Notes: generated from the sequence alone by a model not told the origin. DNA of 62,570 nucleotides from Azospirillum sp. 51_20 (GCA_001917175.1 MNTV01000037.1:1-62570); one strand, 5' to 3'. Counted from the stretch's first letter, positions 35,241 through 43,428 are shown. Made by a program: numbers and translations.

Positions 35241-35690
35241 ATGGATATGTATCCGCGATATCAGTCGCGGTCAGGATATTTTAATCAAGACGATCAGACG
35301 GACGGCTATGGTGTTGATCACAGCGGTTTCAGCCTCCGTGACGAATTATTGTATCAGACGGCGAGAACAGAAAGAGAGCAGGAACTTTTCGAAAACTTTA
35401 ACCGGCAAGGAGTTGATGAAAATTATCCGCGGCTTGGCACAGGCTTTTGGGAAAATTCCGCCGATAATTACGGTTTCGGCAGATCAAATATAGAAAATAA
35501 CATCAAAAAAAGACAATTTACCCCTGTTCCGGATACAAGTATTCAAAACGCCGCTCAAAAGCGGGCGATGATGATGCCGACGCAAAGCAGAAATGATTTT
35601 ATTTCCTCGTTTGAGACTAAAACATCGGATCGTGTTAAAAGATTATATCCGGAATCGGATCGTGTTAAAAGATTATATCCGGAAACATCG
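34983..35690 (+). repeat. Duplicated segment, copy B
   Basis: The partner of 33305-33980. It includes a perfect 30-bp tandem repeat at about 35627-35686, encoding SDRVKRLYPE twice; copy A has this unit once. Homology to copy A stops just after the codons for YPET. Confidence 0.88.
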
Positions 35691-36413
35691 CTGGCAGCTT
35701 TGATTGTCCGGTTAGCTCAGAATAATGTGAACAACATGATAAGTGACGCAGGTGTTAAATCACAAATTACGTTTGATGATGTTTATTGGGGGGATGACGG
35801 CAGAAAAAATACGCATCAAATTGAGGGCGGGTACAGTAACAGAACAAATGACAGTGGTGGTCCTACCAATTTTGCGGTTACTCAAGCTACTTTAGATGAG
35901 TATAACCATTGGAAAAGTTCATTAAAAAAAGGAATTGGTTTTCCAGCAGATGTCAGAGATTTGACACATCAACAGGTAAGGCAAATATTGAATGAAAGAT
36001 TCTATCAGGCTTATAACATTAAAGCTCTGCAAAATTTGATGATAGCACGAAGTGTTTTTGACGGAGAAATTAATCAGGGAACAAATACGGGAAAATTGTT
36101 GGCTGATACTGTCAATGAGTATTTTAATACTGCTCTTCCCCGCAATATGGTTATTTCTGACTGCTTAGCTGAAAAAATTAATAATTTATCAGATGATGAA
36201 GCTGTTAAGATTAATGATTTATTTCTTCAAAAAAGAATGAACAGTTATTTTAATACGGTAGATGCAAAGCCCCAAAATATAAACAACTTGAAAAGTTGGT
36301 ATAATCGTGCGGCAAATCATTACAGTAATCAAAGAGATTTTGATAAATTATACAAATCAAAACTTGAGTATTACCTGAATAAAAAGTATCGAATGTATTA
36401 TAATGGTATGTAG
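35241..36413 (+). CDS. Modular effector-like protein: shared N-terminal domain plus GH108 muramidase
   Basis: A 390-residue protein without a signal peptide. Residues 1-150 are the polar domain shared with copy A, ending in a duplicated SDRVKRLYPE. Residues of about 171-300 match glycosyl hydrolase family 108: the catalytic EGGYSN motif has Glu195, followed by NDSGGPTNFAVTQ and DGEINQGTNTGKLL. The C-terminal part (RMNSYFNT to LKSWYNRA) resembles the PG_binding_3 domain that accompanies GH108 in phage endolysins. It should cut peptidoglycan glycan strands. With no export signal and an adjacent exported partner gene, a secreted antibacterial effector is more likely than a housekeeping lysozyme. 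AAGGGG precedes the ATG. Confidence 0.82.
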   Translation: MDMYPRYQSRSGYFNQDDQTDGYGVDHSGFSLRDELLYQTARTEREQELFENFNRQGVDENYPRLGTGFWENSADNYGFGRSNIENNIKKRQFTPVPDTSIQNAAQKRAMMMPTQSRNDFISSFETKTSDRVKRLYPESDRVKRLYPETSLAALIVRLAQNNVNNMISDAGVKSQITFDDVYWGDDGRKNTHQIEGGYSNRTNDSGGPTNFAVTQATLDEYNHWKSSLKKGIGFPADVRDLTHQQVRQILNERFYQAYNIKALQNLMIARSVFDGEINQGTNTGKLLADTVNEYFNTALPRNMVISDCLAEKINNLSDDEAVKINDLFLQKRMNSYFNTVDAKPQNINNLKSWYNRAANHYSNQRDFDKLYKSKLEYYLNKKYRMYYNGM

Positions 36414-36425
36414 CAAGGGGATAAA

Positions 36426-36872
36426 ATGAAAAATATATTACTTTTATGTTGTCTGTTTTCCTTTCAAGCGTTTGCTTATGAGAAACACTGTGAAAATGAG
36501 AATGCAACGGTTATTGCCCGTTTGGAAAAGGAGCTTGATGATTGTAAAGGAAATTACGATGTTGTTTCATCGGAAGCTTTGATTCAGGCTCATCGTGCCA
36601 GTGCCAGATGTATGATTGATGTTGCAGACAAGCTTTTTGACAATTTTTATGTTAAAAATAATAAACAAGTTAAAGCGCATTTTAAAAATTTGACCAAATC
36701 AATCTATGATTATTTTTACGATAATATGCTGGCAAGTGATTTTGCCGCCGAGAATCATATGGCCGCAGTGTATAGTGAAAGCGCTGAAGCGGAAGCAACT
36801 TATTATATAAGGGAAGCCGTAAGAAAATATATTCATAATATTAAAGCGGAATGTGAAGAGAAAAGTTTTTAA
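36426..36872 (+). CDS. Exported protein, candidate immunity protein for the GH108 effector
   Basis: A 148-residue protein with a signal peptide (LLLCCLFSFQAFA, cleavage near residue 17). The mature part is helical with four cysteines (KHCENEN, DDCKGNY, ARCMIDV, AECEEK) that could form disulfides, somewhat like lysozyme-inhibitor families such as LprI. It starts 12 bp after the muramidase gene with AAGGGG before the ATG. A periplasmic inhibitor is what self-protection from a muramidase would need. No family is assigned with confidence. Confidence 0.68.
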   Translation: MKNILLLCCLFSFQAFAYEKHCENENATVIARLEKELDDCKGNYDVVSSEALIQAHRASARCMIDVADKLFDNFYVKNNKQVKAHFKNLTKSIYDYFYDNMLASDFAAENHMAAVYSESAEAEATYYIREAVRKYIHNIKAECEEKSF

Positions 36873-36974
36873 TACAGTCAGCGGGAACCGTGGGGGTGGC
36901 GTACGGTGTGACCGCTTATAAACAAAGTTACCAAAACAAGGGGCAATTTTCAAAGAAAACAAGGTGTGTTAGTT

Positions 36975-37385
36975 ATGAAACTGTATTCACAAGAAGCATT
37001 GTTTGCAGGCGGGGTATATACTGTTTTGAGTTATCCTCCGGCTTATTTTCAAAATCCGATCGCAGAAAGCTTTTCTTTTTTGTTGACTGGAGTTTTTGTT
37101 ATTTTGTTGTTTTTTCTCTTTTTTAACAAGGTCCCGTCTGTGATTAGCCATGCTTTTAGGCAATATCCGGTGCTGTCGTATTATTTGGTTTCGTTTGGAT
37201 GGGTGCCGTATTTTATGATTGCCGGTATTGTTTTTCTGCCGCCTGCCGCCACCGTGTATGAATGGTCTGATGAAACTGTTAACAAGGTTGCGGATATGTT
37301 TAATATGTTTTGTAATTGGGGAATCCCGTGTTCGTTATTAATTGCCTGGGGAAGAAAACGGCTGACAGGCAATTCTCCTCAATAA
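36975..37385 (+). CDS. Small polytopic membrane protein, unknown
   Basis: A 136-residue protein with three or four hydrophobic segments (FSFLLTGVFVILLFFLFF, YFMIAGIVFLPPAAT, IPCSLLIAW). It is AT-rich like the preceding genes and is the last gene of the island. The ATG at 36975 is preceded by AAGG about ten bases away; a GTG at 36966 is an alternative. It may be a second or orphan immunity gene whose toxin has been lost. The 100 bp before it contain a short GC-rich patch that looks like a remnant junction. Confidence 0.6.
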   Translation: MKLYSQEALFAGGVYTVLSYPPAYFQNPIAESFSFLLTGVFVILLFFLFFNKVPSVISHAFRQYPVLSYYLVSFGWVPYFMIAGIVFLPPAATVYEWSDETVNKVADMFNMFCNWGIPCSLLIAWGRKRLTGNSPQ

Positions 37386-37521
37386 AGCGGAAAAAGCAAA
37401 ACGTGCAAAAAACGAAAGGTACGGGATCGGGAATTTTTGTTGAAGTTTTCATATCTTGTCGGCAACGGGCGGTGTCAGAAGCCATCCTGATTTTATGGCA
37501 GATTGAAGTTCGGACGGGATT

Positions 37522-37932
37522 TCAGTTCCCGAGATAAGTCGAATAACCGTTGGCCGATACGGTGATCGGAATATGGTAATGGCGGTCGTTGTTTTCGATT
37601 TTGAAGACGACCTCTATATAAGGGTAGACGGAGTTTTGTTTTTGCCGGGCGAAATAGTCGCTTGTGGCAAAACGGAGTTTGAATATTCCCGAATTGTTTT
37701 GGTCCGAAGGGAGAAAATCGGCAATTCGGCCGTTTGAATCGGTGATTCCGTCAGCGATTTCCGTCCATTCTCCGCCGGCGGACTGTCTGAACAATTTGAC
37801 GGCGACGTTTGGCGCCGGCATGCCTGTGCCGATGTCAAGAATGTGAGTGCTCAGCCGGTATTCGGTATTTTGCGCCCGGGCGGCAAAACAGGCGAAGACG
37901 GCGCAGATAACGGAAAAGAATAGTTTTTTCAT
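37522..37932 (-). CDS. Exported transthyretin-like / 5-hydroxyisourate hydrolase-family protein
   Basis: A 136-residue protein with a signal peptide ending ARA near residue 20. The mature part is a transthyretin-like domain: STHILDIGTGMPAPNVAVKL at the start, HYHIPITVSANGYSTYLGN at the end. HIU hydrolases end in YRGS, with the Arg in the active site; here the tetrapeptide is YLGN, so the arginine is lost. The two conserved histidines (STH and HYHIP) remain. Uric-acid pathway activity is doubtful. AAGGAG lies upstream of the ATG. No purine-degradation genes are adjacent. Confidence 0.85.
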   Translation of the reverse strand: MKKLFFSVICAVFACFAARAQNTEYRLSTHILDIGTGMPAPNVAVKLFRQSAGGEWTEIADGITDSNGRIADFLPSDQNNSGIFKLRFATSDYFARQKQNSVYPYIEVVFKIENNDRHYHIPITVSANGYSTYLGN

Positions 37933-38058
37933 GATTTTTGCTCCTTCATGGCAATGCCGTTTTTTTATGTAGCGACGGAATTTTTATTTGCAATCGCTCT
38001 TTGCCGTTTTTTTGAAGAAACGCGTCATTGAAAGGGGGGGCGGTTTTTGAAAAAGAAG

Positions 38059-38087
38059 TTGTCTTTTGTCGTTTTTTGTGGTTAAAT
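38059..38087 (+). promoter_or_regulatory. Predicted sigma-70-type promoter
   Basis: TTGTCT and TTAAAT are separated by 17 bp, about 35 bp upstream of the small membrane-protein gene at 38122, which has no visible ribosome-binding site. Confidence 0.35.
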
Positions 38088-38121
38088 TTATGCCAATCGG
38101 AAATTATTAAAACTTAAATCT

Positions 38122-38433
38122 ATGAATTTTATTATTGCTTTTGTTTACTTTTTGTGCGCTTTGATATTTCTTTTGCTTATCGGCGTACTTGTGTATTTCG
38201 GCACAGCGGATTCTCCCGTATGGAAAATCTGGTATAAGCGTGTTTCCCGCCTTCTGACGGTTCTGGCCGTGTTTTACGTCGTTTTGGCGGTGGTCGGTTT
38301 GTTTGCGGAAGTAGGCATTTGGAGTTTTATCATTCCTATTGTCGCAATACTGTCGGTTATGTTGTTGTTGCTGCTGCCGATGGTTTTCAACGGAAAGCTG
38401 GAAGAATTCTGCCGTGAGTGGAAAAAGCTTTGA
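38122..38433 (+). CDS. Small membrane protein, unknown
   Basis: A 103-residue protein that is almost entirely hydrophobic, with about three membrane helices (IIAFVYFLCALIFLLLIGVLVYF, LLTVLAVFYVVLAVVGLFA, IIPIVAILSVMLLLLLPMV) and a short charged tail. No family is recognised. It has no clear ribosome site, but a good terminator follows and a plausible promoter precedes it, so a real single-gene unit is likely. Confidence 0.62.
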   Translation: MNFIIAFVYFLCALIFLLLIGVLVYFGTADSPVWKIWYKRVSRLLTVLAVFYVVLAVVGLFAEVGIWSFIIPIVAILSVMLLLLLPMVFNGKLEEFCREWKKL

Positions 38434-38465
38434 AAAATCGAGAAAAGCTTTGTTGACTGAAAAAG

Positions 38466-38494
38466 GGCTGCCTGTCAATAGGCAGCCTTTTTTT
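38466..38494 (+). terminator. Intrinsic terminator
   Basis: An 8-bp stem (GGCTGCCT / AGGCAGCC) with a 6-base loop is followed by seven T. It ends the small membrane-protein gene at 38122. Confidence 0.88.
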
Positions 38495-38516
38495 GTTGTA
38501 AAATATGTTTATATAT

Positions 38517-38610
38517 CCGGCTGTTTGTTGCGTTTATGGCATGTAAAATGTGCAGCCGTTGAAACCGAGACGGTTAACACAGGGCAAATTAAACGTCAGA
38601 AAACAGCCGG
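38517..38610 (+). ncRNA. Possible structured RNA upstream of nagA
   Basis: A perfect 10-bp inverted repeat (CCGGCTGTTT at 38517-38526, AAACAGCCGG at 38601-38610) encloses about 74 bases. These hold a smaller hairpin (AACCG-3-CGGTT). It lies between a terminator and the nagA promoter and contains no gene. It could be a small RNA or a chance structure. Confidence 0.3.
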
Positions 38611-38691
38611 AACCGCGGAACGGATCAGCCGGAGACGATGGCGGCCGCGGGGAAGGCGGAAAGCAAAAGACAGTTTTCCTGGTTTTAAAGC

Positions 38692-38720
38692 TTTACAAAA
38701 ATTCTTTTGCGGGGCATAAT
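38692..38720 (+). promoter_or_regulatory. Predicted promoter of nagA-nagB
   Basis: TTTACA and CATAAT, each 5 of 6 to consensus, are separated by 17 bp. Transcription would start near 38727, about 26 bases before the nagA ATG. Confidence 0.6.
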
Positions 38721-38752
38721 GCAAAGCATAAGAATTATGGAGTGTTCAGGGC

Positions 38753-39913
38753 ATGGAAGGCGCCGTATGTCTGCATAACGCAACCGTTTATACCGGTTTT
38801 TCGGTGATGAAAAATTGTGCGGTTTATGTTAAAGGCGGCCGAATTGCCGATGTTTACAACGAAAAAAGATTCCGGCAAAAAGAGTTTTCTCCCAAAGTGA
38901 GGGTTATTGATATGCTCGGGGCAAATATCGTTCCGGGTTTTATCGATACCCATATTCACGGCAGCGGCGGTTTCAGCACCGACGATATGACGGCGGAATC
39001 GATCCTCGGGCTGTCGGAGTTTCTGTCCGGTTTCGGTGTGACTTCCTTTATCCCGACCATCAGTGCCACGCCGGAGGCGGAACTGATGATGAAGATCAGG
39101 GCCGTTTTAAAAGCGATGGGACGGGAAAAAGGCGCGCGGATTTTGGGAATCCACCTCGAAGGGCCGTTTTTGTCGCCGGCGCGGATCGGCGGACAGCCGG
39201 CCGAAGGAATTTCGCCGGTTGATTTGGCTCTGATGGAACGGATTTATAAGGCCGCGGACGGCAAAATCATCAATATGACGGTGGCGCCGGAATTAAAAAA
39301 CATGCGGGAGCTGGCGCTTTACTGCATTGAACGGGGCATCATTTTGCAGGCCGGGCATACCGACGCCACCTATGAGCAGATGATTGAGGGCATGCAGGTG
39401 AACATTATGCACCTGACCCATATGTTCAACGCCATGCGGCCGCTGCATCACCGGGAACCGGGAGTGGTCGGTGCCGGGCTGATCCACCGGGAAATTTCCT
39501 GCGAGTTCATAGGCGACGGCGTGCATACCAATCCCAACCTGATCAGGCTTCTGATGCAGAACAAAACGGCTGACAAGCTGGTGCTGGTTACCGATGCCCT
39601 GAAATATGCCCGTGCCATGCCGCCGGCGGATGCCGATTTTTACTTTGACAAATGTTTCAAGCGTAAGGCCGACGACGTGATTATCGGGTCGGGTATTACC
39701 ATGCTTGACGGTTTTCGCAATCTGATCGAATACGGCGTGCAGCCGGAAGACGCGGTGCGGATGGCGTCGGCCAATCCGGCGCGGATTATGAAACAAAGCG
39801 ACAGGGGAATGATTGTTCCCGGTTATGCGGCGGACTTAAACATTATGGACAAGAACTTCAACCTGGTCGATACCATGATCGGCGGCAAGTTCGTACGGGA
39901 GAAAAAAGCATGA
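38753..39913 (+). CDS. nagA: N-acetylglucosamine-6-phosphate deacetylase
   Basis: A cytoplasmic metal-dependent amidohydrolase that converts GlcNAc-6-P to glucosamine-6-P and acetate, recycling cell-wall or host amino sugars. The first metal motif is DTHIHGSGGFSTDDM, then LEGPFLSPARIGGQP, QAGHTDATYEQM, HLTHMFNAMRPLHHREPG and LVTDALKYA. At 386 residues it has normal length. It overlaps nagB by 4 bp (ATGA), so the two enzymes are made together. No PTS transporter is adjacent. Confidence 0.96.
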   Translation: MEGAVCLHNATVYTGFSVMKNCAVYVKGGRIADVYNEKRFRQKEFSPKVRVIDMLGANIVPGFIDTHIHGSGGFSTDDMTAESILGLSEFLSGFGVTSFIPTISATPEAELMMKIRAVLKAMGREKGARILGIHLEGPFLSPARIGGQPAEGISPVDLALMERIYKAADGKIINMTVAPELKNMRELALYCIERGIILQAGHTDATYEQMIEGMQVNIMHLTHMFNAMRPLHHREPGVVGAGLIHREISCEFIGDGVHTNPNLIRLLMQNKTADKLVLVTDALKYARAMPPADADFYFDKCFKRKADDVIIGSGITMLDGFRNLIEYGVQPEDAVRMASANPARIMKQSDRGMIVPGYAADLNIMDKNFNLVDTMIGGKFVREKKA

Positions 39914-40704
39914 GAGTGATTATCAAAAAAGACTATGACGACTGTTCTTTGTGGGCGGCCAATTATGTGGCCTACAAAATCAAGGCTTTTCGGCCGACTA
40001 AGGACAAGCCCTTCGTGCTCGGACTGCCGACCGGGTCGACGCCGCTCGGCATGTACCGGCTTTTGATCGAAATGGTGAAAGAGGGCAAACTTTCGTTTGC
40101 CAACGTGGTAACTTTCAATATGGACGAATATATCGGTCTGCCGCCGGCGCATCCGCAGAGCTATCATTATTTTATGGAAGAGAATTTTTTCAAGCATATT
40201 GACATCAGGCCGGAAAACGTCAATCTGTTGAACGGCATGACCCGTGATTTCGGCAGGGAATGTGCCGAATATGAGGAAAAAATACGCAAATACGGCAAAA
40301 TTCATCTGTTTGTCGGCGGTGTCGGCGAGGACGGACATATCGCCTTTAACGAACCGGCCTCGTCGCTTGCTTCCCGCACCCGCGTAAAAACGCTGACCCG
40401 CGACACGATTAAGGCCAACTCCCGCTTTTTTGACAATGACGAAAGCCGGGTGCCGACGATGGCTTTAACCGTCGGCGTGGGGACGATTATGGATGCGGAA
40501 GAAGTGATGATCATGGCCACCGGGGCGAAGAAGGCGCGGGCGCTGCATCATGCGATCGAATGCGGGGTCAACCATATGTGGCCGGTCAGCATTCTGCAAA
40601 TGCACCGCTACGGGATCATTGTCTGTGACGAGCCGGCAGTGAGCGAACTGAAATCCGACAGCGTGCAGTACTTTAAAGACATCGAAGAGCGAAAAATGCC
40701 GTAA
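39910..40704 (+). CDS. nagB: Glucosamine-6-phosphate deaminase
   Basis: This enzyme converts glucosamine-6-P to fructose-6-P and ammonia, feeding amino sugar into glycolysis. Motifs: LGLPTGSTPLGMYR near residue 38, the catalytic FNMDEYIGL, GGVGEDGHIAFNEPASS, and MALTVGVGTIMDAEEV. At 264 residues it matches the family. It is coupled to nagA by a 4-bp overlap. No terminator is obvious after it. Confidence 0.97.
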   Translation: MRVIIKKDYDDCSLWAANYVAYKIKAFRPTKDKPFVLGLPTGSTPLGMYRLLIEMVKEGKLSFANVVTFNMDEYIGLPPAHPQSYHYFMEENFFKHIDIRPENVNLLNGMTRDFGRECAEYEEKIRKYGKIHLFVGGVGEDGHIAFNEPASSLASRTRVKTLTRDTIKANSRFFDNDESRVPTMALTVGVGTIMDAEEVMIMATGAKKARALHHAIECGVNHMWPVSILQMHRYGIIVCDEPAVSELKSDSVQYFKDIEERKMP

Positions 40705-41088
40705 AGCGGCGGCCGGAGATATTCGGGTTAGGTTGTGTGAGGTGGTGTTGTGCGCCGGCCGGCGGTGGTTGGCGCTGAACTATGGCATTTAGGCAGCGCT
40801 GCGGTTTTTTTAGAGAAAGCGGAAACGGCCGGCGGTGTTCGGAGCGGCAGCGGGTTTTTTTGTGTTCGGGTATCGGTCGGTGCCGTTTGACCGAGCCGTG
40901 AGGTTTTTGTGGGGTGTGTATTGTCGTCGGCGGGGGCTTTGTGTTCGGGTATCGGATGACGGGGCAGAAGTGACCGCGGTGGTGCGGAGAAATGAAAGCG
41001 GCCGGTTTTGCCGGCGGTTTCCTTTTTGCTCTTGCCAAGCGGCGTTTTTTTCCTTATATTCCAAGCAAATATTTAAGGAAAAATCAAG
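40705..41088. other. Intergenic stretch with a short direct repeat
   Basis: No gene is supported here. An 18-bp word (TTTGTGTTCGGGTATCGG) occurs at 40859-40876 and 40938-40955. A weak hairpin near 41005-41020 (GCCGG-5-CCGGC followed by a T-rich stretch) might end nagB transcription. Confidence 0.5.
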
Positions 41089-42132
41089 ATGGTTGAAGTG
41101 GTGACGCTCGGCTGCCGGATCAACAGCTATGAGTCTGAAATTCTAAAGGAAAAATTTGCCGGGACAGAACGGCTGATAATTGTCAACACCTGTGCGGTAA
41201 CCCGTGAGGCCGAACGTCAGTGCCGACAGACGGTGCGCAAGCTGCGGCGGGAAAATCCGGACGCCAAAATCGTGGTTACCGGCTGTGCCGCGCAGATCAA
41301 TCCGAAATCTTTTGCCCGCATGCCGGAAGTGGACTTGGTGCTCGGCAACCGGGAAAAAGCGGAGCTGGAAAAATATATTCGCGGTGAAATTGTTGAAAAA
41401 ACGATTGTCGGCGACATTTTCAGCTATGACAAATATGATGATTTTGTGATTACCGGTTTTGAGGGACGGCAGCGGGCTTTCGTGCAGATTCAGCAGGGCT
41501 GCGACCATCGCTGCACCTATTGCATTGTGCCGTTTGCCCGCGGTAACAACCGTTCGGTGCCCGAAGACGAGGTGCTGCGCCAGATCGGGGTGTTGCTGGA
41601 AAAAGGATTTGAGGAAATCTGTCTGACCGGTGTTGATGCCTGTTCGTACAAGCCGTCTTTTTCGGGGTTGGTGAAAAAGATTCTGGAAGCTTTTCCGTCG
41701 CTGCCGTCGTTGCAATTCGGATCGCTGGATCCGGCGGCGGTGGACGACGAATTTGTGGCGCTGGTCGGGAAGTATCGGAATATCTGGCCTCATTTTCATC
41801 TTTCGGTACAGTCGGGCGACAATACGATTCTGAAGAGAATGCGCCGCCGCCACGGTCGCGAGGAGGTGATCGGGCTGTGCGCCAAAATCCGCGCGGTGCG
41901 GCCGGAAGCAACCTTCGGCGCCGATTTTATCTGCGGTTTTCCGACCGAAAGCGAGGAGGCGTTTATGAATACCGTACGTTTGGTCGAAGAAGCGGGAATC
42001 GGCAGACTGCACGTGTTTCCTTATTCCGAACGGCCGGGAACGCCGGCGGCGCTGATGCCGCAGGTGCCGGTCGAAGTGCGGCGGAAAAGGGCGAAAATTC
42101 TGCGTGAGAAAGGAGAAGCGGTTGATGATTAG
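41089..42132 (+). CDS. mtaB: tRNA t6A37 methylthiotransferase MtaB, lacking TRAM domain
   Basis: A radical-SAM enzyme expected to convert t6A to ms2t6A at position 37 of tRNAs. The N-terminal MTTase domain supplies three cysteines (LGCRINSYES, NTCAVTREAE, TGCAAQINP). The radical-SAM cluster motif is CDHRCTYC, followed by VPFARGNNRSVP. The protein is 347 residues and stops at LREKGEAVDD, just where MtaB proteins normally continue into an RNA-binding TRAM domain. Its 3' end overlaps ftsY by 8 bp. The short form could be genuine or the result of a truncation fixed by ftsY. Confidence 0.9.
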   Translation: MVEVVTLGCRINSYESEILKEKFAGTERLIIVNTCAVTREAERQCRQTVRKLRRENPDAKIVVTGCAAQINPKSFARMPEVDLVLGNREKAELEKYIRGEIVEKTIVGDIFSYDKYDDFVITGFEGRQRAFVQIQQGCDHRCTYCIVPFARGNNRSVPEDEVLRQIGVLLEKGFEEICLTGVDACSYKPSFSGLVKKILEAFPSLPSLQFGSLDPAAVDDEFVALVGKYRNIWPHFHLSVQSGDNTILKRMRRRHGREEVIGLCAKIRAVRPEATFGADFICGFPTESEEAFMNTVRLVEEAGIGRLHVFPYSERPGTPAALMPQVPVEVRRKRAKILREKGEAVDD

Positions 42133-43039
42133 CTGGCTGGAAAAACTGGGACTGGGATTAAAAAAATCGTCGCAGAAAATCGGCGGCGGTATCAGCGGCA
42201 TTTTTACCAAAAGGAAACTTGATGCGGAAACGCTGGAGGAGCTGGAGGAATTGCTGATTGCTTCCGACATGGGAGTGAGAACCGCCGCCGCGATTGTGGG
42301 CGAATTTTCCAAAATGAGGCAGGACAAGGAAATTTCCGAGCAGGAGATCAGAGAAAAGCTGGCGGCGGAGCTGGAAAAGCTTTTGCGACCCTGTGAGCGG
42401 AAGTTTGCGGTTGCGGAAGGCAAAAAAACGTTTGTGATTTTGATGGCGGGGGTAAACGGCGCCGGAAAAACCACTACCATCGGCAAGCTTGCGACCAAAC
42501 TGAAAGCGCAGGGGCTGCAGGTGTCTTTGATTGCCGCCGATACCTTTCGCGCGGCGGCGGTCGAGCAGCTGAAGGTGTGGGGTACGCGTTCCGGAGTGCG
42601 GGTTTTTGCCGGTGAAAACGGCTGTGACAGCGCCGGTCTTTGTTTCGATGGCCTGAAGGAAGCGGTTGCAAAAGGCGACGACGTGGTGTTTGTCGATACG
42701 GCCGGCCGGCTGCAAAACAAAAGCGGTTTGATGGACGAGTTGAGAAAGATCGTGCGGGTGATGCAAAAAGTGGTGCCCGACGCGCCGCACGAAACGCTTT
42801 TGACGCTGGACGCGACTACCGGGCAGAACGCGCTTTCGCAGGTTGAGGTTTTCAAACAATGCGTGCCGGTTTCCGGGCTGGTGGTCACCAAGTTGGACGG
42901 AACGGCGAAGGGCGGCGTGGTGGCGGCGATTGCCGGTGAAAATCCGACTCCGATTTATTATGTGGGCGTCGGCGAAGGAATCGACGATTTGGACGAGTTC
43001 CGGGCGGCGGATTACGCGCGTAACCTAGTCGGGTTGTAA
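42125..43039 (+). CDS. ftsY: Signal recognition particle receptor FtsY
   Basis: The SRP receptor GTPase that docks ribosome-SRP complexes at the inner membrane. It holds the N domain (TLEELEELLIASDMGV) and G domain: G1 GVNGAGKTTTIGKL, DTFRAAAVEQL, DTAGRLQNK, TKLDGTAKGG, and the final GVGEGIDDLDEF. At 304 residues it lacks the long acidic A domain of E. coli, as in many alphaproteobacteria. The ATG at 42125 has AAGGAG nine bases upstream. Confidence 0.97.
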   Translation: MISWLEKLGLGLKKSSQKIGGGISGIFTKRKLDAETLEELEELLIASDMGVRTAAAIVGEFSKMRQDKEISEQEIREKLAAELEKLLRPCERKFAVAEGKKTFVILMAGVNGAGKTTTIGKLATKLKAQGLQVSLIAADTFRAAAVEQLKVWGTRSGVRVFAGENGCDSAGLCFDGLKEAVAKGDDVVFVDTAGRLQNKSGLMDELRKIVRVMQKVVPDAPHETLLTLDATTGQNALSQVEVFKQCVPVSGLVVTKLDGTAKGGVVAAIAGENPTPIYYVGVGEGIDDLDEFRAADYARNLVGL

Positions 43040-43047
43040 GTCTGTGA

Positions 43048-43195
43048 CCGGAAGGCGGATGCGTTTTTCCGGCTTTTTTGTATACCGTCTCGGCCAGGCC
43101 GGGCGGTATCTTTTTTTATGTTTTTTGCAGAAAGCCGTAAACCGGCGACGGCAAGATGTGGCCGCCCCGCTTTTGACAAGGCGGGGCCTTCTTTT
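43048..43195 (+). terminator. Three tandem terminator-like hairpins after ftsY
   Basis: Hairpin 1 at 43048-43079 (CCGGAA / TTCCGG, then six T). Hairpin 2 at 43082-43117 (ATACCG...CGGTAT with an inner CGGCC / GGCCG, then seven T). Hairpin 3 at 43164-43195 (GCCCCGC / GCGGGGC, then a T-rich end). Together they should isolate ftsY from the next gene. Confidence 0.7.
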
Positions 43196-43212
43196 GGCTC
43201 CGGCAAATTTGT

Positions 43213-43241
43213 TTGATAAAAATTATACAAAGTGGTACCAT
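43213..43241 (+). promoter_or_regulatory. Possible promoter of the 43457 gene
   Basis: TTGATA and TACCAT are separated by 17 bp. The transcript would carry a leader of about 210 bases that includes the hairpin at 43368-43400. Confidence 0.3.
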
Positions 43242-43367
43242 TTAAATGTTTATTTAAGCGTATGTTCATTATTAGGTTTATTTTTGATTGTTGTTTTTTG
43301 AGTTCTGCTCAAAGCGACGATTGATAAAATTACGGCCGAATTTGAAGTAACTCTGAAAATAGGCAGT

Positions 43368-43428
43368 TTTCCGGATGCTTTTTGCATCGTCTCCCGGAAA
43401 GCTTAATGATTTTATCCCGATCGGAGAC
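43368..43428 (+). promoter_or_regulatory. Structured leader upstream of the 43457 gene
   Basis: TTTCCGGATGC pairs with GCAT and CCGGAAA across a 5-base loop with a 6-base bulge (43368-43400). GTCTCC inside that bulge can instead pair with GGAGAC at 43423-43428, so two alternative folds are possible. The region could be a cis-regulatory leader. Confidence 0.3.

Noticed and set aside
41025..41088. Clear terminator for nagB
   Set aside because: Only a weak 5-bp hairpin with an interrupted T-run is present before mtaB, so no terminator is claimed.
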